From positions 41,183-105,182 of the forward strand of contig CAYWMD010000018.1 in assembly GCA_964458575.1 (NCBI GenBank): a stretch of DNA of 64,000 nucleotides. The letters run 5' to 3'. The stretch comes from CAYWMD01 sp964458575 (GTDB lineage Bacteria; Verrucomicrobiota; Verrucomicrobiia; Limisphaerales; JADLHS01). The position numbers were made by a program, and so were the translations under genes. Positions within the stretch are counted from its first letter, which is position 1. Every line of letters begins with the position of its first letter. Of this stretch, positions 44,763 to 53,888 are shown piece by piece. Below the pieces are notes generated by a model. It did not search any database. It saw only the letters and a list, made by a program, of their open reading frames with translations, and was not told the origin of the DNA.

Positions 44763-46247
44763 ATGCGGCATTTCAAAATCGGCCTGTTTACTGTCGCGTT
44801 GGCCCTCGCCAACGTCGCGCCTGCTTTCGCGGCGGAGTCAGCGCCGAAAGAGGACGTGTTTTCCAAAATCATCACGCTGCCCACGCCGCCGGGCGTGCAA
44901 TTGGAGGCGGGCGGCATGGAATTTCTTCCGGATGATCGGCTGGCCGTCTCGTCGCGCATTGGCGATATCTTCATCATCGAAAATCCGCTCGCCGATCCGC
45001 CGAGTGAAGTTCGCTACAAACAATTTGCCTCCGGTTTGCACGAAGTGTTGAGCCTGGCGTGGCGCGACGGCTGGTTGTATTGCGTGCAGCGCGGCGAAGT
45101 CACGCGCATGAAGGACACCGACGGTGACGGTCGCGCGGATGTGTTCGAGACGGTTTCGGACGGCTGGGAGATTGGTGGGGATTATCACGAGTATGCCTTT
45201 GGATCGAAGTTCGACCCGGAAGGAAACATGTGGGTCGTGCTCTGCCTCACTGGCTCGTTCAGCAGCCAGAACAAGTATCGCGGCTGGTGTATGCGCGTGA
45301 ATGCCGACGGCACGACGCTGCCGACGTGCAGTGGCATTCGTTCGCCCGGCGGCATCGGGACGAATTATTTGGGCGACATGTTTTACACCGAGAATCAAGG
45401 GCCGTGGAATGGCGCGTGCGCTTTGAAACATCTCGTGCCCGGCGACTTCATGGGGCATCCCGCCGGATTGACTTGGTGGGGCGAGGCGGAAACCAAAATT
45501 CTTGGGCAGAAGCCGGAGATGCCCAAGGACAACAGCCGCATGATGGTCGAGGCGAAGAAAATTCCGAAACTGCGTCCGCCGGCGATTTATTTTCCGTATC
45601 CGAAAATGGGCCAGTCCGCCGCCGGGTTCGCCAACGACATGTCGCAGGGAAAATTCGGGCCGTTCCGCACGCAGATGTTTGTGGGCGATCAAACTCACAG
45701 CACGGTGATGCGCGTGTATCTGGAAAAGGTGAAGGACCATTATCAGGGTGCGTGCTTCCCGTTCCGACGTGGATTCGATTCGGGCTGTCTGTCGCTGGCG
45801 TTCGCGCCGGATAGCTCACTTTTTGTCTATGGCACGGATCGGGGTTGGGGTGCGCGCGGCGGAAAACCGTTCGCGTTGCAGCGGCTCGCTTGGCTGGGAA
45901 AAACGCCCTTCGAGATTCACGAGATGCACGCCAAGCCGGACGGGTTTGAATTCACCTTCACCCAACCCGTGGATCGCGCGACCGCGAGCGATCCGAAATC
46001 CTACACGGTGGAAACCTACACTTACGTTTACCGCGCCGAGTACGGCAGCCCGGAAGTGGACAAGACCACGCCGGCGATCAAGAGCATCGCCGTGAGTGCA
46101 GATGGTCTGAGCGCGCGCGTAACTCTCGATGCGATGGCGGAGGGACACGTCCATGAATTTCATCTGCCGGGCGTCAAGTCCGCTGACGGCAGGCCGCTGC
46201 TTCATCCCGCTGCCTACTACACGCTCAACTACATTCCCGAGCGCTGA
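44763..46247 (+). CDS. Exported dehydrogenase-like beta-propeller protein
   Basis: 494 aa from ATG 44763, giving the signal peptide MRHFKIGLFTVALALANVAPAFA. Propeller-like repeats: MEFLPDDRLAVSSRIGDI, RMKDTDGDGRADVFETV, GSKFDPEGNMWVVL and SGIRSPGGIGTN. This matches the PQQ-dependent glucose/sorbosone dehydrogenase-like or membrane-bound dehydrogenase family that accompanies haem-binding proteins. The C-terminal ~110 residues are an Ig-like domain. Electron acceptor is probably the upstream cytochrome; substrate not identifiable. Confidence 0.82.
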   Translation: MRHFKIGLFTVALALANVAPAFAAESAPKEDVFSKIITLPTPPGVQLEAGGMEFLPDDRLAVSSRIGDIFIIENPLADPPSEVRYKQFASGLHEVLSLAWRDGWLYCVQRGEVTRMKDTDGDGRADVFETVSDGWEIGGDYHEYAFGSKFDPEGNMWVVLCLTGSFSSQNKYRGWCMRVNADGTTLPTCSGIRSPGGIGTNYLGDMFYTENQGPWNGACALKHLVPGDFMGHPAGLTWWGEAETKILGQKPEMPKDNSRMMVEAKKIPKLRPPAIYFPYPKMGQSAAGFANDMSQGKFGPFRTQMFVGDQTHSTVMRVYLEKVKDHYQGACFPFRRGFDSGCLSLAFAPDSSLFVYGTDRGWGARGGKPFALQRLAWLGKTPFEIHEMHAKPDGFEFTFTQPVDRATASDPKSYTVETYTYVYRAEYGSPEVDKTTPAIKSIAVSADGLSARVTLDAMAEGHVHEFHLPGVKSADGRPLLHPAAYYTLNYIPER

Positions 46248-46277
46248 CGTGCAGGAGCCGAGGTAAGTCAGGTCGAG

Positions 46278-46325
46278 AATAGTTCCTGCGAGCTATTTCG
46301 CCGTTTCACCGGGAACAGCTAGGCT
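46278..46325 (+). promoter_or_regulatory. Dyad operator plus predicted promoter, copy 4
   Basis: AATAGTTC (46278-46285), CTGC, GAGCTATT (46290-46297), 22 nt, TAGGCT (46320-46325). The -10 box lies in a perfect dyad GAACAGC-TAG-GCTGTTC (46313-46329). The GH2 start codon (46333) is 7 nt after the box, so the mRNA would be leaderless or nearly so. Confidence 0.7.
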
Positions 46326-46332
46326 GTTCGCA

Positions 46333-48597
46333 ATGTCTCGCCGCATCAGCACACTGGCAGTTTTGGCCTTGGGAGCGTCCTTCGCATTGGGGGTTAGGGG
46401 GTTGAACGCCGCTGATTGGCGACCAGTGCCCGGCCACATCATGACGCGGTGGGCGGCTAAGATGGATCCACGCCATCCGCTGCCCGAATATCCGCGCCCG
46501 CAAATGGAGCGACGCGACTGGATCAATCTCAACGGCCTGTGGGATTACGCCATTCAGCCGACGAACGCCGCGGCGCCGGGAAGCTACGACGGTCAGATTC
46601 TGGTGCCGTATCCCATCGAGTCCGCGCTCTCGGGCGTGAAGAAGCCGCTCACCAATGCCGAGCGGCTCTGGTATCGGCGGCAATTCAAATCACCGAAACT
46701 CGCAGACGGCAAACGACTCTTGCTGCACTTCGGCGCGGTGGATTGGGAGGCGAAGGTTTTCATCAACGGCCAACCGGTGGGTGAACATCGCGGCGGCTAC
46801 GACCCGTTCAGCTTCGACATCACGGACGCGGTGAAGCCGGGTGAAAATGAATTGGTGGTCGCGGTTTATGACGCCACGGGAAATCACCAAGCCGCTGGCA
46901 AGCAGAACTTCAACAAGATTGCCAAGCCCGGCGGCATCGCCTACGCGCCGAGCAGCGGCATCTGGCAAACCGTTTGGTTGGAAGTGGTGCCAACGGACTA
47001 CATCGCGGACTTGAAAATCGTTCCCGACGTGGATGCGGGCGTGGTGCGCGTCACCGTCCAATCAACTCGGAACGCCGGAGTCTCGCCGGCTTTGCTGACT
47101 GCGTTCGCCGGTGGCAAAAAGATTTCGAGCGCAACTGGTCCGGCGAACAGCGAAATCATTTTACCAATCAAAGACGCGCGGTTGTGGTCGCCCGACGATC
47201 CGTTTCTCTATCAATTGACCGTTCGCCTCGGCAGCGATGAAGTGCGCAGCTATTTCGGGATGCGGAAGATTTCCATCGGCAAGGATGAGCAAGGAGTGCC
47301 GCGGTTGTTGCTCAATGGCAAATTTGTTTTCCAAGCCGGACCGCTGGATCAGGGTTTCTGGCCGGATGGACTTTACACCGCGCCCACCGATGGGGCGTTG
47401 CGTTTCGATGTGGCGGAAATGAAACGGCTCGGCTTCAACATGGTTCGCAAGCACGTGAAGGTTGAACCGGCGCGCTGGTTTTATTGGTGCGACAAACTCG
47501 GCTTGCTCGTCTGGCAGGACATGCCATCGGGCGGCGGTGGCGGCGGCGCGAACGACAAAAAGGACGGCACGCCGAGCACGCCCGAAGCGGCGCAGCAGTT
47601 CGAATCGGAGTTGAAGGCGCTGGTGCAGAAGCATTGGAATCATCCTTCGATCATCATGTGGGTGGTTTTCAACGAGGGTTGGGGGCAATACGACACGCCG
47701 CGCTTGACGCAGTGGGTGAAGGAACTCGATCCCTCCCGGTTTGTTTCGAATGCGAGCGGATGGAACGACAAGGAGTGTGGCGACGTTCGGGACGTGCACA
47801 GTTATCCCGGGCCGGCGGCGCCGAAGATTGAAACCGTCCGGGCTGGAGTGCTGGGTGAGTTCGGCGGGTTGGGATTGGGTATTCCGGAACATGCGTGGGT
47901 GCCGACGAACACGTGGGGTTATCGCTCCGCCACGGGCAAACGACACCTGACGCGCAATTATGTCGAGCTTTGGCGGAAGACCTGGGATCTCAAACGCGAC
48001 GCCGGATTGAGCGCGGCGGTTTACACGCAGCTCACCGATGTGGAGACGGAGAGCAACGGTTTGCTGACTTACGATCGGAAGGTTGTGAAAGTGGACGCCG
48101 TGCTAGCCGCTGCCGCGCATCGTGGTCAGTTCGCACCGCCGCCGGTGTTCGCCACCGTTGCGCCGACGGCGCAGAACGAGCCGGTGCGCTGGCGTTACAC
48201 CATGAACGCGCCGGGCGATGACTGGATGCAACCGAAGTTCGACGACGGAAGCTGGCTGGAGGGCGCCGCGGGTTTTGGTAACTCCACGTTTACCAATCGC
48301 GCCGTGCGCACGGTGTGGAACGAGCCGGAAATCTGGTTGCGCCGAGAGGTCACTTTGGATCGAAGAGATTTGCGCGGCCTGGCGGTGAAGTGCCTGCACG
48401 AATCGGACGTGGAAATTTATCTGAACGGAGTTCTCGCCGTGAAGACCGGCGGCCGCAAGCAGGATTACGAGGAGCTTGATCTCAAGCCGGCGGCGCAAAA
48501 GGCGTTACGGCGCGGAACCAACTTGATCGCCGTTCGCTGCAAGCAAAACAAGAACGGAAGCTTCATTGATGTGGGGTTGGTGCAGGAACAGAAGTAA
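46333..48597 (+). CDS. GH2 family glycoside hydrolase (beta-galactosidase/glucuronidase type)
   Basis: 754 aa with a signal peptide to ~residue 27. Sugar-binding jelly roll (RRDWINLNGLWDYAI, LLHFGAVDWEAKVFINGQ), Ig-like domain, then TIM barrel with KRLGFNMVRKHVKVE, acid/base Glu448 in VVFNEGWGQYD and nucleophile Glu509 in VLGEFGGLG. An extra C-terminal jelly roll (residues ~610-754) is present. Predicted exo-beta-glycosidase; sugar specificity unclear. The start ATG coincides with the predicted transcription start of promoter copy 4. First gene of a run extending at least to 55524. Confidence 0.92.
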   Translation: MSRRISTLAVLALGASFALGVRGLNAADWRPVPGHIMTRWAAKMDPRHPLPEYPRPQMERRDWINLNGLWDYAIQPTNAAAPGSYDGQILVPYPIESALSGVKKPLTNAERLWYRRQFKSPKLADGKRLLLHFGAVDWEAKVFINGQPVGEHRGGYDPFSFDITDAVKPGENELVVAVYDATGNHQAAGKQNFNKIAKPGGIAYAPSSGIWQTVWLEVVPTDYIADLKIVPDVDAGVVRVTVQSTRNAGVSPALLTAFAGGKKISSATGPANSEIILPIKDARLWSPDDPFLYQLTVRLGSDEVRSYFGMRKISIGKDEQGVPRLLLNGKFVFQAGPLDQGFWPDGLYTAPTDGALRFDVAEMKRLGFNMVRKHVKVEPARWFYWCDKLGLLVWQDMPSGGGGGGANDKKDGTPSTPEAAQQFESELKALVQKHWNHPSIIMWVVFNEGWGQYDTPRLTQWVKELDPSRFVSNASGWNDKECGDVRDVHSYPGPAAPKIETVRAGVLGEFGGLGLGIPEHAWVPTNTWGYRSATGKRHLTRNYVELWRKTWDLKRDAGLSAAVYTQLTDVETESNGLLTYDRKVVKVDAVLAAAAHRGQFAPPPVFATVAPTAQNEPVRWRYTMNAPGDDWMQPKFDDGSWLEGAAGFGNSTFTNRAVRTVWNEPEIWLRREVTLDRRDLRGLAVKCLHESDVEIYLNGVLAVKTGGRKQDYEELDLKPAAQKALRRGTNLIAVRCKQNKNGSFIDVGLVQEQK

Positions 48598-48607
48598 GGA
48601 CGAAACC

Positions 48608-49945
48608 ATGAGCAACAGTTTTCAGACACGGCGACAGTTTTTGAAGGCCGGAGCAGTGCTGGCGGGCGCTGTTGCCGTGCCGGGTGTTTGGGGCGGCGCT
48701 GTCAGCCGCGCGGCGGAATCACCCAATGAAAAACTCAACGTCGCGGCCATCGGCGTGGGCGGGCAGGGCACGGGCATCGGGCATTCCGCTGGCACGCTCG
48801 GAAACATGGTGGCGGTCTGCGATGTGGATCGAAGTCGCGCGGAAAAATTTGCAGCCAAGTATGAGGGCCGTTGCGCGATTTACAGCGACTACCGAAAACT
48901 CCTCGAGCGAAAGGATATTGATGTGGTGACCATCGCGACGCCGGATCACTGGCACGCGGCGATTGCCATCGCGGCTCTGGAAACCGGACGGGACGTTTAT
49001 TGCGAGAAGCCGCTTACGTTGACGATCGACGAGGGGAAGGAAATTTGCAAAACCGTCAGACGTACGAAGCGCATCTTCCAGGTCGGCACGCAACAACGCA
49101 GCGATAACAAGTTCCTTTCTGCCATTGCGCTGGCGCGCAGCGGGCGACTCGGCAAACACCTGACCGCCACGTGCTCCATCGGCGGCGCGCCGAAGGGCGG
49201 CCCGTTCAAGACCTCCCCGCCGCCGGCCAATCTGGATTGGGATTTTTGGCTGGGGCAGGCGCCAATGGTGGATTACATCCCGGAACGCTGCCACGGCGAG
49301 TTTCGTTGGTGGCTGGAATACTCGGGCGGCAAGTTGACCGATTGGGGCGCGCATCATGTGGACATCGCGCAATGGGGGCTCGGGATGGAGTACACCGGAC
49401 CGGTGGAGATCGAAGGCCACGGTGAGTTTCCCAACATTCCGAATGATTTCGATCCTGTTGCCTTTTTCGCCGGCCGGCAAAAGCTCGTGGACGGTTACAA
49501 CACCGCCACCGAGTTCACGATCAATCTGACTTTCAAGAACCGTTCGCAGGTCATCGTCCGCGACGGGCCGGACAACGGCATCTGGTTCAAGGGCGAAAAG
49601 GGAGAAATCTTCGTGAACCGCGGCAAGCTCACCGGGCCGATGATTGACGAACTGACCGACAAGGATCGCGAGTGGCTGAAGCAGCAGATGGACAAGCTGT
49701 ACAAAGGCATGCAGCGCCGCGGCCACATGCGGAATTTTTTCGACTGCGTCAAGGCGTGCAAAGAGCCGGTGTCCGACGTGTGGACGCATCATCGCATTCT
49801 GACCTCCTGCCACCTCAGCAACCTCGCCATGCTGCTCAAACGAAAACTGCGCTGGGATCCGAAGCGGGAGGTATTTATCGGCGATGCGCAGGCCAACGCT
49901 CTCTTGACCCGCCCGCGTCGCAAGGGTTACGAACTCCGCGCCTGA
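48608..49945 (+). CDS. Tat-exported Gfo/Idh/MocA-family oxidoreductase
   Basis: 445 aa from ATG 48608, which starts a Tat signal SFQTRRQFLKAGAVLAGA. NAD-binding NVAAIGVGGQGTG, AVCDVDRSRAEKF, ATPDHWHAAIAI, and CEKPLTLTIDEG; the C-terminal domain has GGKLTDWGAHHVDIAQWG. Standard length. Acts on a sugar outside the cytoplasm with a pre-bound nicotinamide cofactor. Between GH2 (10 nt upstream) and a sulfatase starting immediately after its stop, in an operon that also encodes a DUF1080 protein. Confidence 0.93.
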   Translation: MSNSFQTRRQFLKAGAVLAGAVAVPGVWGGAVSRAAESPNEKLNVAAIGVGGQGTGIGHSAGTLGNMVAVCDVDRSRAEKFAAKYEGRCAIYSDYRKLLERKDIDVVTIATPDHWHAAIAIAALETGRDVYCEKPLTLTIDEGKEICKTVRRTKRIFQVGTQQRSDNKFLSAIALARSGRLGKHLTATCSIGGAPKGGPFKTSPPPANLDWDFWLGQAPMVDYIPERCHGEFRWWLEYSGGKLTDWGAHHVDIAQWGLGMEYTGPVEIEGHGEFPNIPNDFDPVAFFAGRQKLVDGYNTATEFTINLTFKNRSQVIVRDGPDNGIWFKGEKGEIFVNRGKLTGPMIDELTDKDREWLKQQMDKLYKGMQRRGHMRNFFDCVKACKEPVSDVWTHHRILTSCHLSNLAMLLKRKLRWDPKREVFIGDAQANALLTRPRRKGYELRA

Positions 49946-51391
49946 ATGAAAATCATCATCCGTCTCCTCCTCCTCATTGCGTTCCTCGGAGTGCTCGGCG
50001 TAACTCGCGCCGACCAACCAAATTTCGTCCTAATCATGGCCGACGATCTCGGCTACGGCGACATCGGCCCGTTCGGTTCTAAAGTAAATCGCACGCCGAA
50101 TCTCGACCGCATGGCGCGCGAAGGGATGAAGCTCACCAGTTTTTATGCCGCGCCGGTTTGCACGCCGTCGCGTGCGCAAGTGTTAACCGGCTGTTACGCG
50201 AAGCGCGTCTCCCTGCCAGCCGTGATTTTCCCCGCCAGTCCGATCGGTTTGAGCGCAGAAGAACACACTATCGGCGGCCTGCTCAAAGCTCGCGGTTACG
50301 ACACGATGGTCATTGGCAAATGGCATGTGGGCGACGATCCGAGTTTTCTGCCGACGCGCCGCGGGTTTGATCATTACTTTGGCCTGCCGTACTCCAACGA
50401 CATGGGCGGGCCCGAACGCGCCGGGCAAACAAGACCCAATGGCAAACCCGACAAACGTCCGCCGCTGCCGCTCGTGCGCGACGGGAAGGTTATTGAAACG
50501 GTCAGTCCGAAAGCGCAGGAAAAAATCACGGATCGCTACACCGACGAAGCGGTGAAATTCATCCGGGCAAATCGCAAGAAGCCCTTCTTCCTCTACCTGC
50601 CACACACGGCGGTTCATACGCCCATCCATCCCGGCGAGAAATTTCACGGCACAACATATAGTCCGTTCGGCGACTGGGTTTCCGAACTTGATTGGAGCGT
50701 GGGCCGGGTGCTCGACACGTTGCGCGAACTCAAGCTCGACAAAAACACGCTGGTGGTTTTCACAAGTGACAACGGGCCGTGGTTGAGCCAGGGAACGAAT
50801 GGTGGTGTTGCCGGTCCGTTGCGGGGCGGCAAAGGCAGCACTTACGAAGGCGGCGTGCGTGAACCGACCATCGCCTGGTGGCCGGGGCATGTTGCGGCGG
50901 GCTCGAGTTGCGATGCCGTTGCGGCGAACATTGATTTCCTTCCCACCTTCGTGAAGCTCGCCGGCGGCACCGTGCCGACGGATCGTGCGATTGACGGCAA
51001 AGACATCTCCCCGCTGCTTTTGGGACAGAGCAGCACGTCGCCGCACGACGCGTTCTATTATTTCAACGGGATCAAACTTCAAGCCGTCCGTTCCGGACCG
51101 TGGAAGCTCGCCATCGTTCCGCGACCAAAGGAAGTGCAAAACGAAGCCGCGCCATTCACGCCGCGGCTCTACAATCTCGACGCTGAAATCGGTGAGCAAA
51201 CGAACGTCGCCGCTGACCATCCGGAAGAGGTGGCGCGTTTGCAACAACTCGTCGCGCGCATGGATGCCGATCTAGGTGCGACTGGCAATGGCCCAGGTGT
51301 GCGCCCGCCGGGTAGGGTCGAGAGGCCCGTCGGCCTTTGGCTGCCGGGGCAAGAGCCGAAAGCCACCGCGTCCGACAAGGCGTCGCAATAA
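49946..51391 (+). CDS. Exported arylsulfatase
   Basis: 481 aa with signal peptide (MKIIIRLLLLIAFLGVLGVTRA). FVLIMADDLGYGD metal site, APVCTPSRAQVLTG with formylglycine Cys72, VIGKWHVGDD, VVFTSDNGPWL. S1-type sulfatase needing a formylglycine-generating enzyme encoded elsewhere. The ATG follows the previous stop with no gap, and the next gene starts 16 nt downstream. Expected to desulfate the polysaccharide cut by the neighbouring GH2. Confidence 0.94.
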   Translation: MKIIIRLLLLIAFLGVLGVTRADQPNFVLIMADDLGYGDIGPFGSKVNRTPNLDRMAREGMKLTSFYAAPVCTPSRAQVLTGCYAKRVSLPAVIFPASPIGLSAEEHTIGGLLKARGYDTMVIGKWHVGDDPSFLPTRRGFDHYFGLPYSNDMGGPERAGQTRPNGKPDKRPPLPLVRDGKVIETVSPKAQEKITDRYTDEAVKFIRANRKKPFFLYLPHTAVHTPIHPGEKFHGTTYSPFGDWVSELDWSVGRVLDTLRELKLDKNTLVVFTSDNGPWLSQGTNGGVAGPLRGGKGSTYEGGVREPTIAWWPGHVAAGSSCDAVAANIDFLPTFVKLAGGTVPTDRAIDGKDISPLLLGQSSTSPHDAFYYFNGIKLQAVRSGPWKLAIVPRPKEVQNEAAPFTPRLYNLDAEIGEQTNVAADHPEEVARLQQLVARMDADLGATGNGPGVRPPGRVERPVGLWLPGQEPKATASDKASQ

Positions 51392-51407
51392 ACTTTTTCC
51401 TATTTGC

Positions 51408-53888
51408 ATGACTCATAATTTCTTTCTTAAGCGCGCTTTGCGTTGGCGCACTGGCGTTGGCGCGTCCACCGTCGCATTTTGCGTAATCCTTTTGCTGACC
51501 AGGTGGTCGCCAGGGACGGCGGTTGCCGCAACGCCGTGGTGGAATGAATCGGTGGTTACAGCGCTTGGCCAGGCTGGGACGAACCGCCCCGCGTTGGTGG
51601 CCGCCCTGGAAAAAACGCCTGTCGCACAGCGCGAGGGAATGCAGTTCTTGATCGCGAACATGCCGGAGCGGGATCTGGTTTCGTTGTCTGCCGAATTCCT
51701 GCTGGAGAATGTTGCGCTGGCTTACGAGTCGTTCGCAAAGGCGCCGTGGGCGAAACAAGTTTCGCACGAGATGTTTCTCAACGAAATCCTGCCGTACGCC
51801 AATGTCTCCGAGGATCGTGATAACTGGCGCGCGCGTTTGCGGGAGATCGCGCTGCCGTTGATCGCGGATTGCACCACGCCGGGCGAGGCGGCGCAGCGCA
51901 TCAACCAGAAGATGTTCAAGCAGCTCAAGGTTAAGTATTCGATGAAGCGGCGCGCGTCGGATCAGGGACCGTTCGAGACGATGCAAACGGGCATCGCGAC
52001 GTGCACCGGGCTTTCGATCCTGCTGGTGGACGCGTGTCGTTCGGTGGGCATTCCCGCGCGCGTCGTCGGCACACCGCTGTGGGTCAACAACAGCGGCAAC
52101 CACACGTGGGTAGAAGTGTGGGATGGCGATTGGCATTTCGCCGGTGCGGCGGAGGCGAGTCCGCAGGGGCTCGATCATGGCTGGTTCGTGGGCAACGCGT
52201 CGCAGGCCATCGCGAATGATCAGCAGCACGCGATCTACGCGGTGAGCTTTCGCAAGACCGGCGTGATCTTCCCGCTGGAATGGAAGCGCGGCGCCAATTA
52301 CGTCCACGCCGTGAACGTCACGGAACGCTACGCGGCAAAGTCAAAGCCCGTCGCCACCGTCACGATGAAGCTCGAAGTGAAGGTGTTGGAGCGGCCGATG
52401 GGCCAGCGCGTTGCGGCCAAGGTCAGCGTCACCGACAGCGCGGATGCGAAGTTGCATTGGGAAGGCGTTAGTAAAGCCGACCCCGCTGACATCAACGATC
52501 ATGTGAGTTTTCCGTTGCCGCCGCAGCGCACCTACATCGTCGAAGCGGAGCAGGGCGGGGTGAAGAACAAGCGATATTACTCGACGGGCACGAATCAACA
52601 GGACGTGCTGGTGATTCACATGAGCGGTGTGCCCGTAGTGATGGCGCCAGCGCCAATGGCCTGCGCGATGCCACCCAAGGTCGCGCCGATCAAGGCGAAC
52701 GAGGCCGCTGAACTCAAAGCCGCGGTGACGGCATACTTTACCGCGGCACCGGAAAAGCAGGCGGATTGGAAGTTCCCCCGCGCCTTGAACGCCTTGCTCG
52801 CGAAGAACGAACCGGCGGTGCGATCCATTGTTTGGGAAGCGCTGCTGGCCGCACCTATCCATGACGCGTTGAAAAAGAGTTTCGATGAAAACAAAGTGCA
52901 TTCCGCCGACAAGGTGAGTCCCTACACCGTGAAAACGGTCGGCACGCGGCCAGAAAAGGGTTGGGCGTTATTCATCGCCATGCACGGTGGCGGTGGCGCC
53001 CCGCAGGAACTCAACGACAGCCAATGGGTGAAGATGCAGAACTACTATCGGGATCATCCCGAGGTGGGCGGTTATCGTTACGTGGCGTTGCGGGCGCCGA
53101 ACAACGAATGGAATGGATTTTACACCGGCTACGTTTATCCGCTGATCGCGAACTTGGTGAAGCAATTCCTGGTATTCGGCGACGTTGACCCAAACAAGGT
53201 TTTCCTCATGGGCTATTCGCACGGCGGTTATGGCGCCTTCGCCATCGGGCCGAAAATGCCGGATCGCTTTGCGGCGATTCATTCGAGCGCCGCCGCACCG
53301 GCCGACGGCGCGCAACCGCAGACGCTGCGCAACACGCCGTTCACCTACATGGTTGGTGAAAAAGACATCGACCACGGGCGCATTAAGCGCGCGCGGGAAT
53401 TCGCGGCGGCGATCGAACAGTTGCGCGGTGGACGGAAGGATATTTTTCCTGTGAGTGTTTCAATCATTGCGGATCATCCGCACTCGGGGCTGCCGGATCG
53501 GGAGAAGATCGCCGAGATGTATCCGGCCGTGCGTAATCCCGTGCCGCGTGAACTGACGTGGCCGCTGACCGATCAAGTGGTGAGTGACTTCTTCTGGTTG
53601 CACGCCGACGCGCCGCAGCGCGGGCAGGAATTCAACGCGACGTGCCAGAACAATCAGCTTGAGGTCACCACCAAGAATCTCTCTGGCGGCGTGGTGTTGC
53701 TCGACAGCCGGCTGGTTGATTTCAAGAAGCCGGTGGAACTTTCGTTCGCCGGCAAGAGCACCAGGCACAGACTCCAACCTGATCTGCGGTTGCTCTGTGA
53801 AACCATGCAGCGGCGCGGCGATCCTGATCTGGCGTTTACAGCCGCGTTGCGCTTGCCGGGCGATGGGAAATTGGCGGCCCAACCATGA
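51408..53888 (+). CDS. Transglutaminase-like/alpha-beta hydrolase fusion, exported
   Basis: 826 aa from ATG 51408 with a long signal peptide to ~residue 40. Residues ~190-250: transglutaminase-like core with GIATCTGLS (Cys199), GNHTWVEVWDGDWHF (His232, Asp239/241). A beta domain (350-450) follows. Residues ~520-790: alpha/beta hydrolase of the polyester/feruloyl-esterase type with LFIAMHGGGG, GYSHGGYG (Ser604) and DHPHSG. Both triads appear present. Function of the combination unknown; overlaps the next gene by ATGA. Confidence 0.87.
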   Translation: MTHNFFLKRALRWRTGVGASTVAFCVILLLTRWSPGTAVAATPWWNESVVTALGQAGTNRPALVAALEKTPVAQREGMQFLIANMPERDLVSLSAEFLLENVALAYESFAKAPWAKQVSHEMFLNEILPYANVSEDRDNWRARLREIALPLIADCTTPGEAAQRINQKMFKQLKVKYSMKRRASDQGPFETMQTGIATCTGLSILLVDACRSVGIPARVVGTPLWVNNSGNHTWVEVWDGDWHFAGAAEASPQGLDHGWFVGNASQAIANDQQHAIYAVSFRKTGVIFPLEWKRGANYVHAVNVTERYAAKSKPVATVTMKLEVKVLERPMGQRVAAKVSVTDSADAKLHWEGVSKADPADINDHVSFPLPPQRTYIVEAEQGGVKNKRYYSTGTNQQDVLVIHMSGVPVVMAPAPMACAMPPKVAPIKANEAAELKAAVTAYFTAAPEKQADWKFPRALNALLAKNEPAVRSIVWEALLAAPIHDALKKSFDENKVHSADKVSPYTVKTVGTRPEKGWALFIAMHGGGGAPQELNDSQWVKMQNYYRDHPEVGGYRYVALRAPNNEWNGFYTGYVYPLIANLVKQFLVFGDVDPNKVFLMGYSHGGYGAFAIGPKMPDRFAAIHSSAAAPADGAQPQTLRNTPFTYMVGEKDIDHGRIKRAREFAAAIEQLRGGRKDIFPVSVSIIADHPHSGLPDREKIAEMYPAVRNPVPRELTWPLTDQVVSDFFWLHADAPQRGQEFNATCQNNQLEVTTKNLSGGVVLLDSRLVDFKKPVELSFAGKSTRHRLQPDLRLLCETMQRRGDPDLAFTAALRLPGDGKLAAQP

